Of a DNA stretch of 64,000 bases, positions 36,605-43,775 are shown one piece after another; position 1 is the stretch's first letter; the number at the start of each line of letters is the position of its first letter. Origin of the DNA: Faecalibacterium taiwanense (GTDB taxonomy: Bacteria > Bacillota > Clostridia > Oscillospirales > Ruminococcaceae); assembly GCF_036632915.2 (NCBI RefSeq), contig NZ_CP155552.1, forward strand, positions 2,170,001 to 2,234,000, read 5' to 3'. The notes beneath the pieces were generated by a model. The model was not told the DNA's origin. It was given only the letters and a program-made list of their open reading frames with translations, and did not search any database. Made by a program: the position numbers and the translations under genes.

Positions 36605-36622
36605 CTAATTTGTAAATACGTT

Positions 36623-37504
36623 TTATTCCGCCCGGTTCTGCACGGCAGCCGCACCGCCGATGATCTCGGTGATCTCCTGTGTAATGGAGCCCTGACGGGT
36701 GCGGTTGTATTCCAGCTGCAGCTCCCGGATCATATCGTTGGCGTTCTTGGTGGCGGAATCCATGGCGGTCATGCGGGCGCTCTGCTCTGCGCAGAAGCTC
36801 TCGGTCATGGCACCAAAGATCATGCCGTGCATATAAATGGGCGCGATCTGTTCAAACACCGTCCATGCAGACGGGAACATCTCCACATCGCCCTTCGGAT
36901 CGCCCAGACCCTTGGGGGCAGGCTGCAGATGGGCGCGGTCCAGCGGCAGCAGACGCACCATGGTGGGCTCGCTGGTCAATGCATTCTCGATGCGGGTATA
37001 GATGAGATAGATCTCATCCAGCTTGCCGGTCTTGAAATCATCGATGGCGTCCATCGTGATATCGCGGGCGCGCTGCAGCGTGGGCTCCGTGGCACCATAG
37101 TGGAAATCCTCCACCAGCCGCGGATCCTTGTGGTACAGGGCGCGGTAGCCGGTCTGGCCGATCACATAGAACCGGTCATTCTCATCCGCATTTTCCTTGA
37201 GGAACTTGATGATGTTCTGGTTGTAAGCGCCTGCCATGCCCTTATCTGCCGTCAGCACGATGTAGGCCCGCTTGGGGTTTGCGATATTGCGCTCGTGGAA
37301 GAACGGATGCACCGGCTCTTCCGGCAGGTGGGGCACCACGCGGGAAATGGTATCGCGCATACGGTTGAAGTAGGGCGATACATTCTGGTAGTTCTTACGT
37401 GCCTTGCGCAGCTTGGACGAGGAGATCAGGTACATGGCGTTCGTGATCTTCATGGTGTCCTGAATGCTCTCGATGCGCTCCTTCAGCAGCTTACTGGACG
37501 GCAT
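36623..37504 (-). CDS. atpG: ATP synthase F1 gamma subunit
   Basis: Rotor shaft subunit. It starts MPSSKLLKERIESIQDTMKI; the C-terminal coiled coil with the SATKNANDMIRELQLEYNR signature is intact. I choose the ATG at 37504 because GGGAGG lies 8 nt upstream; this gives 293 residues. The start overlaps the end of the atpA frame. Confidence 0.96.
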   Translation of the reverse strand: MPSSKLLKERIESIQDTMKITNAMYLISSSKLRKARKNYQNVSPYFNRMRDTISRVVPHLPEEPVHPFFHERNIANPKRAYIVLTADKGMAGAYNQNIIKFLKENADENDRFYVIGQTGYRALYHKDPRLVEDFHYGATEPTLQRARDITMDAIDDFKTGKLDEIYLIYTRIENALTSEPTMVRLLPLDRAHLQPAPKGLGDPKGDVEMFPSAWTVFEQIAPIYMHGMIFGAMTESFCAEQSARMTAMDSATKNANDMIRELQLEYNRTRQGSITQEITEIIGGAAAVQNRAE

Positions 37505-39254
37505 GGCTGTCGCCTCCCGCATAAGCTTTCCAGGCGTTCAGGATGGCATCGACCATTTCAGGTTCCAGCTTGCCGGTGGCGGTGATCTTATCCATCGTAC
37601 CGGACACATCCGCGCGGAACTGACGCACAAATGCGGAAGTTTTGGCGCGCAGCTCGGCAGTGGGCAGTTCGTCCAGCACACCGTGGGAAGCCAGCACCAG
37701 CGTGACCACCTGCTCGGCGTCGGACTTGGGCTGATACAGCGGCTGCTTGAGCATTTCCATCAGAGCCTTGCCGTGATCCAGCTGGCGGCGGGTCTCCGCG
37801 TCCAGATCCGAACTGAACTGTGCAAAGGACTCCATATCCTTGTACTGTGCCAGCTCGATACGCAGGTTGGCGTTGGCCTTCTTCATGGCCTTGGTCTGGG
37901 CAGCGCCGCCCACACGGGACACCGACAGACCCACATTGACGGCCGGGCGGTTGCCTGCATTGAACAGGGCGCTCTCGAGGAAGATCTGACCATCGGTGAT
38001 GGAAATGACATTGGTGGGGATGTAGGCCGAAACGTCGCCTGCCTGCGTCTCTACGATAGGCAGTGCGGTGATGGAACCGCCGCCCAGATCGTCGCGCATC
38101 CGGCAGGAGCGCTCCAGCAGACGGGAGTGCAGATAGAACACATCGCCGGGGTAAGCCTCACGGCCCGGAGAGCGGCGCAGCAGCAGAGAAATGGCACGGT
38201 AGGCCACTGCATGCTTGGACAGATCGTCGTAAACGATCAGCACGCTCTTGCCCTGACTCATGAAGTACTCGGCCAGTGCGGTGCCGGCATAGGGTGCGAT
38301 GTACTGCAGGGGAGCAGAATCCGAAGCAGTAGCCGCCACGATGGTGGTATAGCTCATAGCACCGTGCTTCTGCAGATCGCCTGCCACGCGGGCAATGGAA
38401 GAAGCCTTCTGGCCGATGGCCACATAAATGCACAGCACACCGGTGTTTTTCTGGTTCAGGATGGCGTCCGTGGCGATGGAGGTCTTGCCGGTCTGGCGGT
38501 CGCCGATGATCAGCTCACGCTGGCCGCGGCCGATGGGGAACATGGAATCGATGGCGAGGATGCCGGTGTGGAGCGGGGTATCCACGCTCTGACGTTCCAG
38601 AATGCCGGGGGCCTGCTTTTCGATGGGGTTGTAGCCCACAGCTTCAATGGGGCCCTTGCCATCGATGGGCTCGCCCAGCGGGCTGATGACACGGCCCAGG
38701 AATGCATCGCCCACCGGGATGCCGGCACGCTTGCCGCTGCGGGTCACCATGGTGCCCACACCGACGGTCTCAGCTCCGTCGAACAGCATGATGCCCAGCT
38801 GTTCGGGGTCCACGCTCTCCACCATGCCCTTGGCACCGTTGTCGAAGGTGACGATCTCGCCGTACACAGCGCGGTTCATGCCTTCGACGTGCACGATGCC
38901 GTCGGCAGAGGAAATGACCACGCCACCCTCCGCAGAGGTCTCGGCGGGCTTGTAGTCCTCAATGCGGGTCTTGAGGGTAGCCAGCGAGGGCTTGCCCTCC
39001 ATCATCTTGTCCAGCTGATGACGGCCGGAGTTATCGAACACACGGTCGCCCACCTGCAGGACATAGCCGGACAGCAGGCTCTCGTCCACCGTCACGTTCA
39101 GGATGACCTCGGTGGCATCATACAGCTTGCGTACCTCGGCGCGGATCCGGTTCAGCTCCTCTTCCCGGGGCTTGCGGGCGCTGCGCAGCTCGGCCTTGAC
39201 GATGCGGTTGTCCGCAAAAAATTCACGACTGAATTCAGTTGCCATTGCCTGCAC
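37491..39254 (-). CDS. atpA: ATP synthase alpha subunit fused to a delta C-terminal domain
   Basis: At 587 residues it is about 80 longer than usual. From about residue 90 it is an ordinary alpha subunit: SLATLKTRIEDYKP, P-loop GDRQTGKT at 251-258 (about 82 further in than in E. coli) and the C-terminal alpha helices. Residues about 15-85 match the C-terminal half of delta (AtpH): NVTVDESLLSGYVLQVGDR, then VFDNSGRHQLDKM. No separate atpH lies between atpF and atpA, and the delta N-terminal helical domain is absent from the operon. The start is GTG with GGAG 7 nt upstream and overlaps atpF by 20 bases. Confidence 0.93.
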   Translation of the reverse strand: MQAMATEFSREFFADNRIVKAELRSARKPREEELNRIRAEVRKLYDATEVILNVTVDESLLSGYVLQVGDRVFDNSGRHQLDKMMEGKPSLATLKTRIEDYKPAETSAEGGVVISSADGIVHVEGMNRAVYGEIVTFDNGAKGMVESVDPEQLGIMLFDGAETVGVGTMVTRSGKRAGIPVGDAFLGRVISPLGEPIDGKGPIEAVGYNPIEKQAPGILERQSVDTPLHTGILAIDSMFPIGRGQRELIIGDRQTGKTSIATDAILNQKNTGVLCIYVAIGQKASSIARVAGDLQKHGAMSYTTIVAATASDSAPLQYIAPYAGTALAEYFMSQGKSVLIVYDDLSKHAVAYRAISLLLRRSPGREAYPGDVFYLHSRLLERSCRMRDDLGGGSITALPIVETQAGDVSAYIPTNVISITDGQIFLESALFNAGNRPAVNVGLSVSRVGGAAQTKAMKKANANLRIELAQYKDMESFAQFSSDLDAETRRQLDHGKALMEMLKQPLYQPKSDAEQVVTLVLASHGVLDELPTAELRAKTSAFVRQFRADVSGTMDKITATGKLEPEMVDAILNAWKAYAGGDSHAVQ

Positions 39255-39726
39255 CTGCTTTCTCCAGCAGATCGTCCAGCAGACGTGCGTCGTCCTGGGC
39301 GGTCAGATTGCGGGCCAGCAGCTTCTCGCACATCGCACGGGCCAGTGCCGTGGTCTGGGCATCGGCTTCCCGCAGCTTGCTCTGGCGTTCGGCCTCGGCG
39401 CTCGCCTTGCCGGCGGCCACGATGGCGTCCGCCTGCTTGCGGGCATCTGCCAGCAGCTGCTGCTTTTCGACCTCAGCCTGCTTTTCGTAGGCTTCGCGGC
39501 GGGCAGCGGCCTCATTGTCCACATTGCGCAGTTTTTCCTGTGCGGCGTTCATGGTCTCTGCGGCTTCCTTCTTGGAGGTCTCCGCATCGGCCAGGTTTGC
39601 GTCCACCATCTGCTGGCGCTTTGCGATCACGTCCTGAACAGGCTTGAACAGGAACTTGCGCAGCACCGCATACATGACGAGGACGTTCACGACGGTCCAC
39701 AGCAGGTTAATATCCAACTTCAGCAT
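39235..39726 (-). CDS. atpF: ATP synthase Fo b subunit
   Basis: Peripheral stalk. One N-terminal membrane segment (INLLWTVVNVLVMYAVLRKF) then about 130 residues of charged helix rich in Ala, Glu, Lys and Gln. At 163 residues it is an ordinary b, not the b-delta fusion known from mycobacteria. GGAGG precedes the ATG. The gene overlaps the delta-alpha fusion gene by 20 bases. Confidence 0.95.
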   Translation of the reverse strand: MLKLDINLLWTVVNVLVMYAVLRKFLFKPVQDVIAKRQQMVDANLADAETSKKEAAETMNAAQEKLRNVDNEAAARREAYEKQAEVEKQQLLADARKQADAIVAAGKASAEAERQSKLREADAQTTALARAMCEKLLARNLTAQDDARLLDDLLEKAGAGNGN

Positions 39727-39741
39727 TCGTCTGCGCCTCCG

Positions 39742-39969
39742 TTACTGACCCAGGAACAGGATGATCAGCAGTGCAACGACGAAGCCGAAAATTGCAGTAC
39801 CTTCTGCCAGAGCAGCGCCCAGCAGCAGGTTGGTCTGGATCTTGCCGGATGCCTCGGGCTGACGGGAGATTGCCTCCGTTGCCTTACCCGTTGCGATGCC
39901 GATGCCGATACCGCCGCCAATGCCGGTCAGCGCTGCAATGCCAGCGCCCAGAGCAATCAAACCATTCAT
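39742..39969 (-). CDS. atpE: ATP synthase Fo c subunit
   Basis: Rotor-ring proteolipid, 75 residues, a two-helix hairpin with the RQPEA loop and the ion-binding Glu in [10 protein letters not shown]. The residues that bind sodium in Ilyobacter-type rings (a Gln in helix 1, Ser or Thr right after the Glu) are Ile and Gly here. I therefore infer proton coupling; this is from family knowledge, not proof. Confidence 0.96.
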   Translation of the reverse strand: MNGLIALGAGIAALTGIGGGIGIGIATGKATEAISRQPEASGKIQTNLLLGAALAEGTAIFGFVVALLIILFLGQ

Positions 39970-40008
39970 AGTAATAATCTCCTTTTAAATTCAGTAAATA
40001 TCAATGGA

Positions 40009-40692
40009 TCAGTCTTCTCCGCCCATGGTCTCTTTCATGAACAGCGAAGTCAGGAACACGAACACGTAGGTCTGGATCAGACCGTCGAACAGGTCAAAAT
40101 ACAGGCTGAACACCGCCGGGACGAACACGGGCACCACGAGCTTGATCAGCTCCATGATGACGAATGCACCCAGCACGTTGCCGAACAGTCGCATGCACAG
40201 GCTGGTGGGGCGGATGGCGATCTCGAGGATGTTCATAGGGGTCATGACCGGAGTGGGGGCAGCCAGACTCTTGAAGAAGCCCACACCGCCGCGTGCCCGG
40301 ATGCCGGCACCCTCGATCAGGATGATGCTCATCAGCGCCAGCGCTGCGGTCACGTCCAGATCCTTCGTGGGGGGCTTGACACCGAACACGCCGATCAGGT
40401 TGCTGAAGGCGATGTAGATGGCCACGGTCATCAGGTAAGGCACATAGCGCCTGCCCTTTTCGCCCAGCAGACCTTCAAAGAAATTGGTGCCTGCGAGGTA
40501 GGCCATTTCCAGCACGGCCTGACGCTTGCTGATATGGTCCACCTTCAGGTTTCTGGTAAGCAGGATCGAGCCGATGGTAACGATGGCCAGGATCACCCAG
40601 CTGATGACCACGGATTCCGGGATCTGCAGCGGGCCGACCTTGACGTATTCGACGGTCAGCTCTTCCATCAATGCTTTGGTCAGATTATTCAA
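40009..40692 (-). CDS. atpB: ATP synthase Fo a subunit (TTG start)
   Basis: Stator channel subunit. It has about five to six membrane segments; the conserved Arg is expected in SLCMRLFGNVLGAF, and the C-terminus carries the ion-path helix (LIQTYVFVFLTSLF). The best start is TTG at 40692, which has AAGGAGG 8 nt upstream, giving 227 residues; the next ATG (40668) lacks a Shine-Dalgarno. A rare start in the first gene of the operon may keep this subunit low. Confidence 0.9.
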   Translation of the reverse strand: MNNLTKALMEELTVEYVKVGPLQIPESVVISWVILAIVTIGSILLTRNLKVDHISKRQAVLEMAYLAGTNFFEGLLGEKGRRYVPYLMTVAIYIAFSNLIGVFGVKPPTKDLDVTAALALMSIILIEGAGIRARGGVGFFKSLAAPTPVMTPMNILEIAIRPTSLCMRLFGNVLGAFVIMELIKLVVPVFVPAVFSLYFDLFDGLIQTYVFVFLTSLFMKETMGGED

Positions 40693-40879
40693 TTGTTTTT
40701 CCTCCTTCCTGAAGAATAGGGTTCCGGGGGTAAGACCGCCGCACCGCCCCGGCGGCGCAGCGTCCTTCTTATCGCTCGAAGAAAAGGCGCAGCTTTGTGA
40801 AAAAAGTAAGGAAGGTGTTCGGCTCTGTCCGGTCACACCCTCCCTCCTGCACGGGTCACTTCGTCTTTTTTCGTTGTGT

Positions 40880-40908
40880 ATGATAGTACGATTGACGAAA
40901 ATTGGCAA
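40880..40908 (-). promoter_or_regulatory. ATP synthase operon promoter
   Basis: On the minus strand TTGCCA (40903-40908), 17 bases, TATCAT (40880-40885). The leader to atpB is about 180 bases. Between 40909 and 41196 the sequence is AT-rich, with an inverted repeat GTATAGG/CCTATAC around 41128-41167 that may end the gene at 41197. Confidence 0.75.
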
Positions 40909-41196
40909 GTGGCTTTGTGCACATTCTACATTTTAGGTGGTTCTACTGCATTGATATACAAAAAAAGTTGTGCATCTTGTCCAATAAAACGCTCTTCGCA
41001 TGTACTTTTTACACAAATTTCTTAGCCAATTCTTAGGTTTCAATGGCTTCTTCAGGGCATTCCGGGAAATATTTCCATCAAAAATGCCCCATTGTACATA
41101 CTTTATATGCCCGATATATAAAATTCGTATAGGCGTCTCGTCCGGTATTACACCCGCTCCTATACATATTTATTATAACTGCATATCTAAAATCTG

Positions 41197-41661
41197 TCAG
41201 TCCGCCTGTTTTGCGCCGCGGCGGAACACCAGCCGGAAGATGGCACGGGCAAGCGGCCCGCAGTACAGCATCTGCCAGCACAGGGCCATGGGCATATTGC
41301 AGCCCCAGGTATGCACCCAAGTGCCAAAGCCGGGTTCTTTAAACAGCACCGTTGCGATCAGGCTCATCACCGGGCACATGATGCACACGATCATCAGCGA
41401 GATGGCATAGGTGATGAACTGCGGACGATCTGTGGGCCGCATGAACATAAACGCCAATCCGGTGGCCAGTTTCTCCACCACGAAAAATTCCAGCACGCAG
41501 GCAATGGGAACCATGATCGGCATCTCGTGCAGAGCCATAACAAAGGTGGCATTGGTGACACCGCCTGTGTTCAGCGCCACATTGTAAACGATCATGCCAT
41601 AGACCATAATTGCAGCCATGACAATGGTAAAGAAGATACGTTCCGGTAAAGTTTTAGGCAT
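41197..41661 (-). CDS. DUF2798-family four-helix membrane protein
   Basis: 154 residues with four hydrophobic segments in two similar halves (for example IVMAAIMVYGMIVYNVAL and ISLMIVCIMCPVMSLIATVL, each followed by a Pro/Thr-containing loop). It resembles DUF2798, whose function is unknown. It lies upstream of atpB on the same strand but is separated by a long AT-rich gap with its own promoter for atp, so it is not atpI. A terminator-like hairpin stands between a weak upstream promoter and its start. Confidence 0.75.
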   Translation of the reverse strand: MPKTLPERIFFTIVMAAIMVYGMIVYNVALNTGGVTNATFVMALHEMPIMVPIACVLEFFVVEKLATGLAFMFMRPTDRPQFITYAISLMIVCIMCPVMSLIATVLFKEPGFGTWVHTWGCNMPMALCWQMLYCGPLARAIFRLVFRRGAKQAD

Positions 41662-41699
41662 TTTGATTCTCCGTTTCTTTTGTGTCTAAATTTTTGCCG

Positions 41700-41740
41700 C
41701 AAAAAAGCCGCCCCGCGAAACTTTCATCTCGCGGGGCGGC
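41700..41740 (-). terminator. Terminator/attenuator hairpin upstream of the DUF2798 gene
   Basis: GCCGCCCCGCGA (41707-41718) and TCGCGGGGCGGC (41729-41740) form a 12-bp stem with TTTTTT on the minus strand, ending about 40 bases before the DUF2798 start. No minus-strand gene lies just upstream, so it looks like an attenuator in that gene's leader. The 41762-42026 stretch upstream holds no gene I can support. Confidence 0.65.
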
Positions 41741-42026
41741 GGCGACTACCATTCATTGACGCTATTTTAGCACAAATCGATCTGACGCATAATACCCTGT
41801 GGACACTTTCTCCCGTTTTGCGCAAAATCCTCCACAAACGGCCCGGAACTTCTGGGCAGCTTTGCTGTTGACTTCCTCGGCAGCCCTTCCTGCAGGGCAC
41901 AGAGTTCCTCTCCAAAGGGCCCGATCGCCCGGGCACACCGCACAGAAAGCGGCATTTTGCACGTTCTATCTGCTGTTTTTCAAGAACTGCACAATTTTAT
42001 ATTTCTATCCTTGTGCACTCTGCGAA

Positions 42027-42055
42027 TAGACAAATCAATCAGGAATATGTATAAT
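42027..42055 (+). promoter_or_regulatory. Near-consensus promoter of the 42.1-kb RNA
   Basis: TAGACA (42027-42032), a 17-base spacer, TATAAT (42050-42055): 11 of 12 consensus bases. Transcription should start near 42062. It is one of the best promoters in the window. Confidence 0.9.
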
Positions 42056-42136
42056 AAAGCCAGAAACCAGAGAAGTACAGCAGAAGCTCAAGAGAGAGCT
42101 AATCCCGCTGGCTTGAAGCAGAAAGGAGCGAGACCG

Positions 42137-42187
42137 ATGGTCGATATGGAACCCGCACAGCAGGGACAGGCTGTCGGGATTCGCTGA
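42137..42187 (+). CDS. Micro-ORF 1 (16 codons) in the 42.1-kb RNA
   Basis: AAAGGAG (42122-42128) then 8 bases to ATG. Encodes MVDMEPAQQGQAVGIR. A CCCG...CGGG hairpin lies inside it. No family known. Confidence 0.35.
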   Translation: MVDMEPAQQGQAVGIR

Positions 42188-42344
42188 GAAGCAAAATAGA
42201 GGCTCACCACAAACGGGATGTTTCCCCCGTATAAAAACACAACAAAAATGAGCCAGTCTTGAGCATCAAAAATGCGATTACACGACAACCTGTCGATAAA
42301 CTTAACCCCCAGCGATTCAAATAGATCCGCCGGAGATGATTCCT

Positions 42345-42383
42345 ATGAAGGTATCTTTTGTACGGAGAACATTATTTGAATAG
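42345..42383 (+). CDS. Micro-ORF 2 (12 codons)
   Basis: GGAG (42332-42335), 9 bases, ATG. Encodes MKVSFVRRTLFE. An in-frame ATG lies three codons earlier, within the ribosome site. Confidence 0.35.
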   Translation: MKVSFVRRTLFE

Positions 42384-42401
42384 CAAAAAGGAGTTCTACC
42401 A

Positions 42402-42410
42402 ATGTACTAA
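42402..42410 (+). CDS. Micro-ORF 3 (Met-Tyr-stop)
   Basis: AAAGGAG (42387-42393), 8 bases, ATG TAC TAA. A two-codon ORF with a full Shine-Dalgarno; the same two codons recur in micro-ORF 5. Confidence 0.35.
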   Translation: MY

Positions 42411-42453
42411 GTAGTTTGCCCCTGGCGAATCTAACTCGAAAGAATGTGGTAAT

Positions 42454-42498
42454 ATGAAATTCATCTTCCGAATCTCGGTGCCGCACTCCATCAGTTAA
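42454..42498 (+). CDS. Micro-ORF 4 (14 codons, weak ribosome site)
   Basis: Encodes MKFIFRISVPHSIS. Only a poor purine stretch precedes it, so it is the weakest of the series. Confidence 0.2.
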   Translation: MKFIFRISVPHSIS

Positions 42499-42514
42499 GA
42501 GAAGGGTCAATCCA

Positions 42515-42523
42515 ATGTACTAA
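42515..42523 (+). CDS. Micro-ORF 5 (Met-Tyr-stop)
   Basis: AAGGG (42502-42506), 8 bases, ATG TAC TAA. The surrounding 15 bases repeat those of micro-ORF 3 exactly, and further flanks are similar. Confidence 0.35.
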   Translation: MY

Positions 42524-42583
42524 GTAATCAGTCCCCTTGAAATAGATTCTCAGTTTCCAGTAGTTTCTAAGGAGAGTCACCCT

Positions 42584-42607
42584 ATGAAACGTTTACTCCG
42601 AAAATGA
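42584..42607 (+). CDS. Micro-ORF 6 (7 codons, basic)
   Basis: AAGGAG (42569-42574), 9 bases, ATG. Encodes MKRLLRK. Confidence 0.35.
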   Translation: MKRLLRK

Positions 42608-42630
42608 GGAACCCCAAGGAGAAGAGGCTT

Positions 42631-42648
42631 ATGACTCCGAAGAAGTAA
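42631..42648 (+). CDS. Micro-ORF 7 (5 codons, basic)
   Basis: AAGGAG (42616-42621), 9 bases, ATG. Encodes MTPKK, ending 4 bases before the terminator stem. Confidence 0.35.
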   Translation: MTPKK

Positions 42649-42652
42649 GTAT

Positions 42653-42700
42653 CCAGCCGGACGAGGGCTTGCAACCGCCTCGTCCGGCTGGTTTTATTTT
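42653..42700 (+). terminator. Terminator of the 42.1-kb RNA
   Basis: CCAGCCGGACGAGG and CCTCGTCCGGCTGG form a 14-bp perfect stem, followed by TTTTATTTT. Confidence 0.93.
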
Positions 42701-42769
42701 GTGCTGTTTTCACCAACAGTCAACGCCCGATTTGTGCAAATTTTATGCTGCGCGGTTGAATACCGTCCT

Positions 42770-42797
42770 TTGTTTTTGCACTTTTCTGTGGTATACT
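42770..42797 (+). promoter_or_regulatory. Promoter of the small membrane protein genes
   Basis: TTGTTT (42770-42775), 16 bases, TATACT (42792-42797), about 25 bases before the start codon. Confidence 0.65.
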
Positions 42798-42823
42798 GTG
42801 GAAAAAGATGGGAGGTTCATTTC

Positions 42824-43141
42824 ATGGAGTCGTTCGTTTCGGTTTCCACTCTGTTCAACCTTGTGCTGACCGTTATCTGGTTCATCTCCGGCATTCGGGA
42901 TCTTCAAGGCAAAGACCCGTTCATCAATCTGCCGTTCAACCAGTATAATCGTGACCCGGAGTACCGCGCCTTCTGGCAGAAAAAGAACGGCGTGTTTTAC
43001 ATGCTCAACAGCATCGCCTTTCTGATCTTAGCCTTCACACCTGTTACATCGCTGCTCTACCGTATCATCTTCGGCATCGCCATTGTGGGAGACCTTCTTT
43101 ATCTTGTCGCTTACGAAAGCTGGAACCATAGTGCGGATTGA
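42824..43141 (+). CDS. Small membrane protein of unknown function (105 aa)
   Basis: Starts MESFVSVSTLFNLVLTVIWF, with GGGAGG upstream. Three hydrophobic segments separated by a charged loop (RDPEYRAFWQKKNG). The N-terminal pattern (membrane segment, then SGIRDLQGKDPF) resembles the next gene (YRGIRDLYNGTG), so the two are probably distant paralogues. Family not recognised. Confidence 0.75.
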   Translation: MESFVSVSTLFNLVLTVIWFISGIRDLQGKDPFINLPFNQYNRDPEYRAFWQKKNGVFYMLNSIAFLILAFTPVTSLLYRIIFGIAIVGDLLYLVAYESWNHSAD

Positions 43142-43160
43142 CAGCCGGAAAGGGGCCACC

Positions 43161-43472
43161 ATGAATTTGAATCTTTCGGTCTGGGATTGGCTGAACGCCG
43201 CGCTGGGTGTGCTGTTTTTGTACCGCGGCATCCGGGATCTGTACAATGGCACCGGCACCGGATGGAGCACCGAGGACGAAAAGAAACACTTCCGCAAATT
43301 TTACGGCATTGCTTCGACCATCGGCGGCGCGTTCTTGCTGGTCAACATTTTTCTGCCAAAGGTCGAGCCGCTGCACTCCATTTTGATGGTGGCAGCGCTC
43401 GTGTTGTGCGTTGCCCTGCTGATCTCGTATCTGTGCTATGCCCTGAGTAGGAGCGACAAAAACAAAAAGTGA
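43161..43472 (+). CDS. Small membrane protein of unknown function (103 aa)
   Basis: Starts MNLNLSVWDWLNAALGVLFL. Three hydrophobic segments with a charged loop (STEDEKKHFRKFYG) and a basic end (SRSDKNKK). Similar in plan to the preceding gene, 19 bases upstream. AAAGGGG lies 6 nt before the ATG. Function unknown. Confidence 0.75.
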   Translation: MNLNLSVWDWLNAALGVLFLYRGIRDLYNGTGTGWSTEDEKKHFRKFYGIASTIGGAFLLVNIFLPKVEPLHSILMVAALVLCVALLISYLCYALSRSDKNKK

Positions 43473-43481
43473 GAGGTTGCT

Positions 43482-43700
43482 ATGGAAGTCATCTGTGCGA
43501 TCTTAACCGCACTTTTCGGCATCGGGTTCGGCATTTTTATGGCGCTGCAGCCGGAGGATGCCATTGCCCTGCATGACCGTGGACGGTATACACAGACCGA
43601 ACCAACGGAAGCGTACATCAAATTGACCCGGCTGGAGGGCATCGGACTTTCGGTGCTCTGTGCCGCACTTCTGGTGGTGTTGCTGTTCGCACCCCAATAA
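43482..43700 (+). CDS. Small membrane protein of unknown function (72 aa)
   Basis: Two hydrophobic segments (VICAILTALFGIGFGIFMAL and LSVLCAALLVVLLFA) around a polar loop. Nine bases after the previous stop, with GAGAGG upstream, so it is in the same operon. Function unknown. Confidence 0.75.
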   Translation: MEVICAILTALFGIGFGIFMALQPEDAIALHDRGRYTQTEPTEAYIKLTRLEGIGLSVLCAALLVVLLFAPQ

Positions 43701-43775
43701 TACTTTGCAGTTTTCCTCTTGCGGATTTTTTCTCACCCTGTTACAATGAGAAAAAAACGCAGGAGGTATTTTATT

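Larger units (their letters stand above)
42062..42700 (+). ncRNA. About 640-nt structured RNA or leader transcript with many micro-ORFs
   Basis: Consensus promoter at one end, strong terminator at the other, and no ORF above about 35 codons with a ribosome site. Pairings seen include AGCTC/GAGCT (42086-42100 region), GGCTCA (42201) with TGAGCC (42249) enclosing ACGGG/CCCGT, CGACA-ACC-TGTCG (42283-42295), and ATTCAAATA (42315-42323) with TATTTGAAT (42374-42382) enclosing CC/GG hairpins. The 15-base string CCAATGTACTAAGTA occurs twice (42399, 42512). It also carries a series of Shine-Dalgarno plus ATG pairs (listed separately). Size and layout recall large ornate RNAs such as ROOL, GOLLD or OLE, but I cannot match it to any of them. 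Confidence 0.7.

Noticed and set aside
39742..39969. Sodium-type c ring
   Set aside because: The helix-1 Gln and the Ser/Thr after the key Glu, needed for sodium binding, are replaced by Ile and Gly.
41197..41661. atpI at the head of the ATP synthase operon
   Set aside because: The protein has two DUF2798-like halves, is separated by about 500 bases and by the atp promoter, and does not resemble AtpI.
41957..42187. A 76-codon frame running into micro-ORF 1
   Set aside because: Its upstream part lies before the predicted transcript start; only the internal ATG at 42137 has a ribosome site.
42272..42379. A 35-codon frame (start MRLHDNLSINL) in the 42.1-kb RNA
   Set aside because: No Shine-Dalgarno, overlaps micro-ORF 2 in another frame and spans paired segments; probably not translated.
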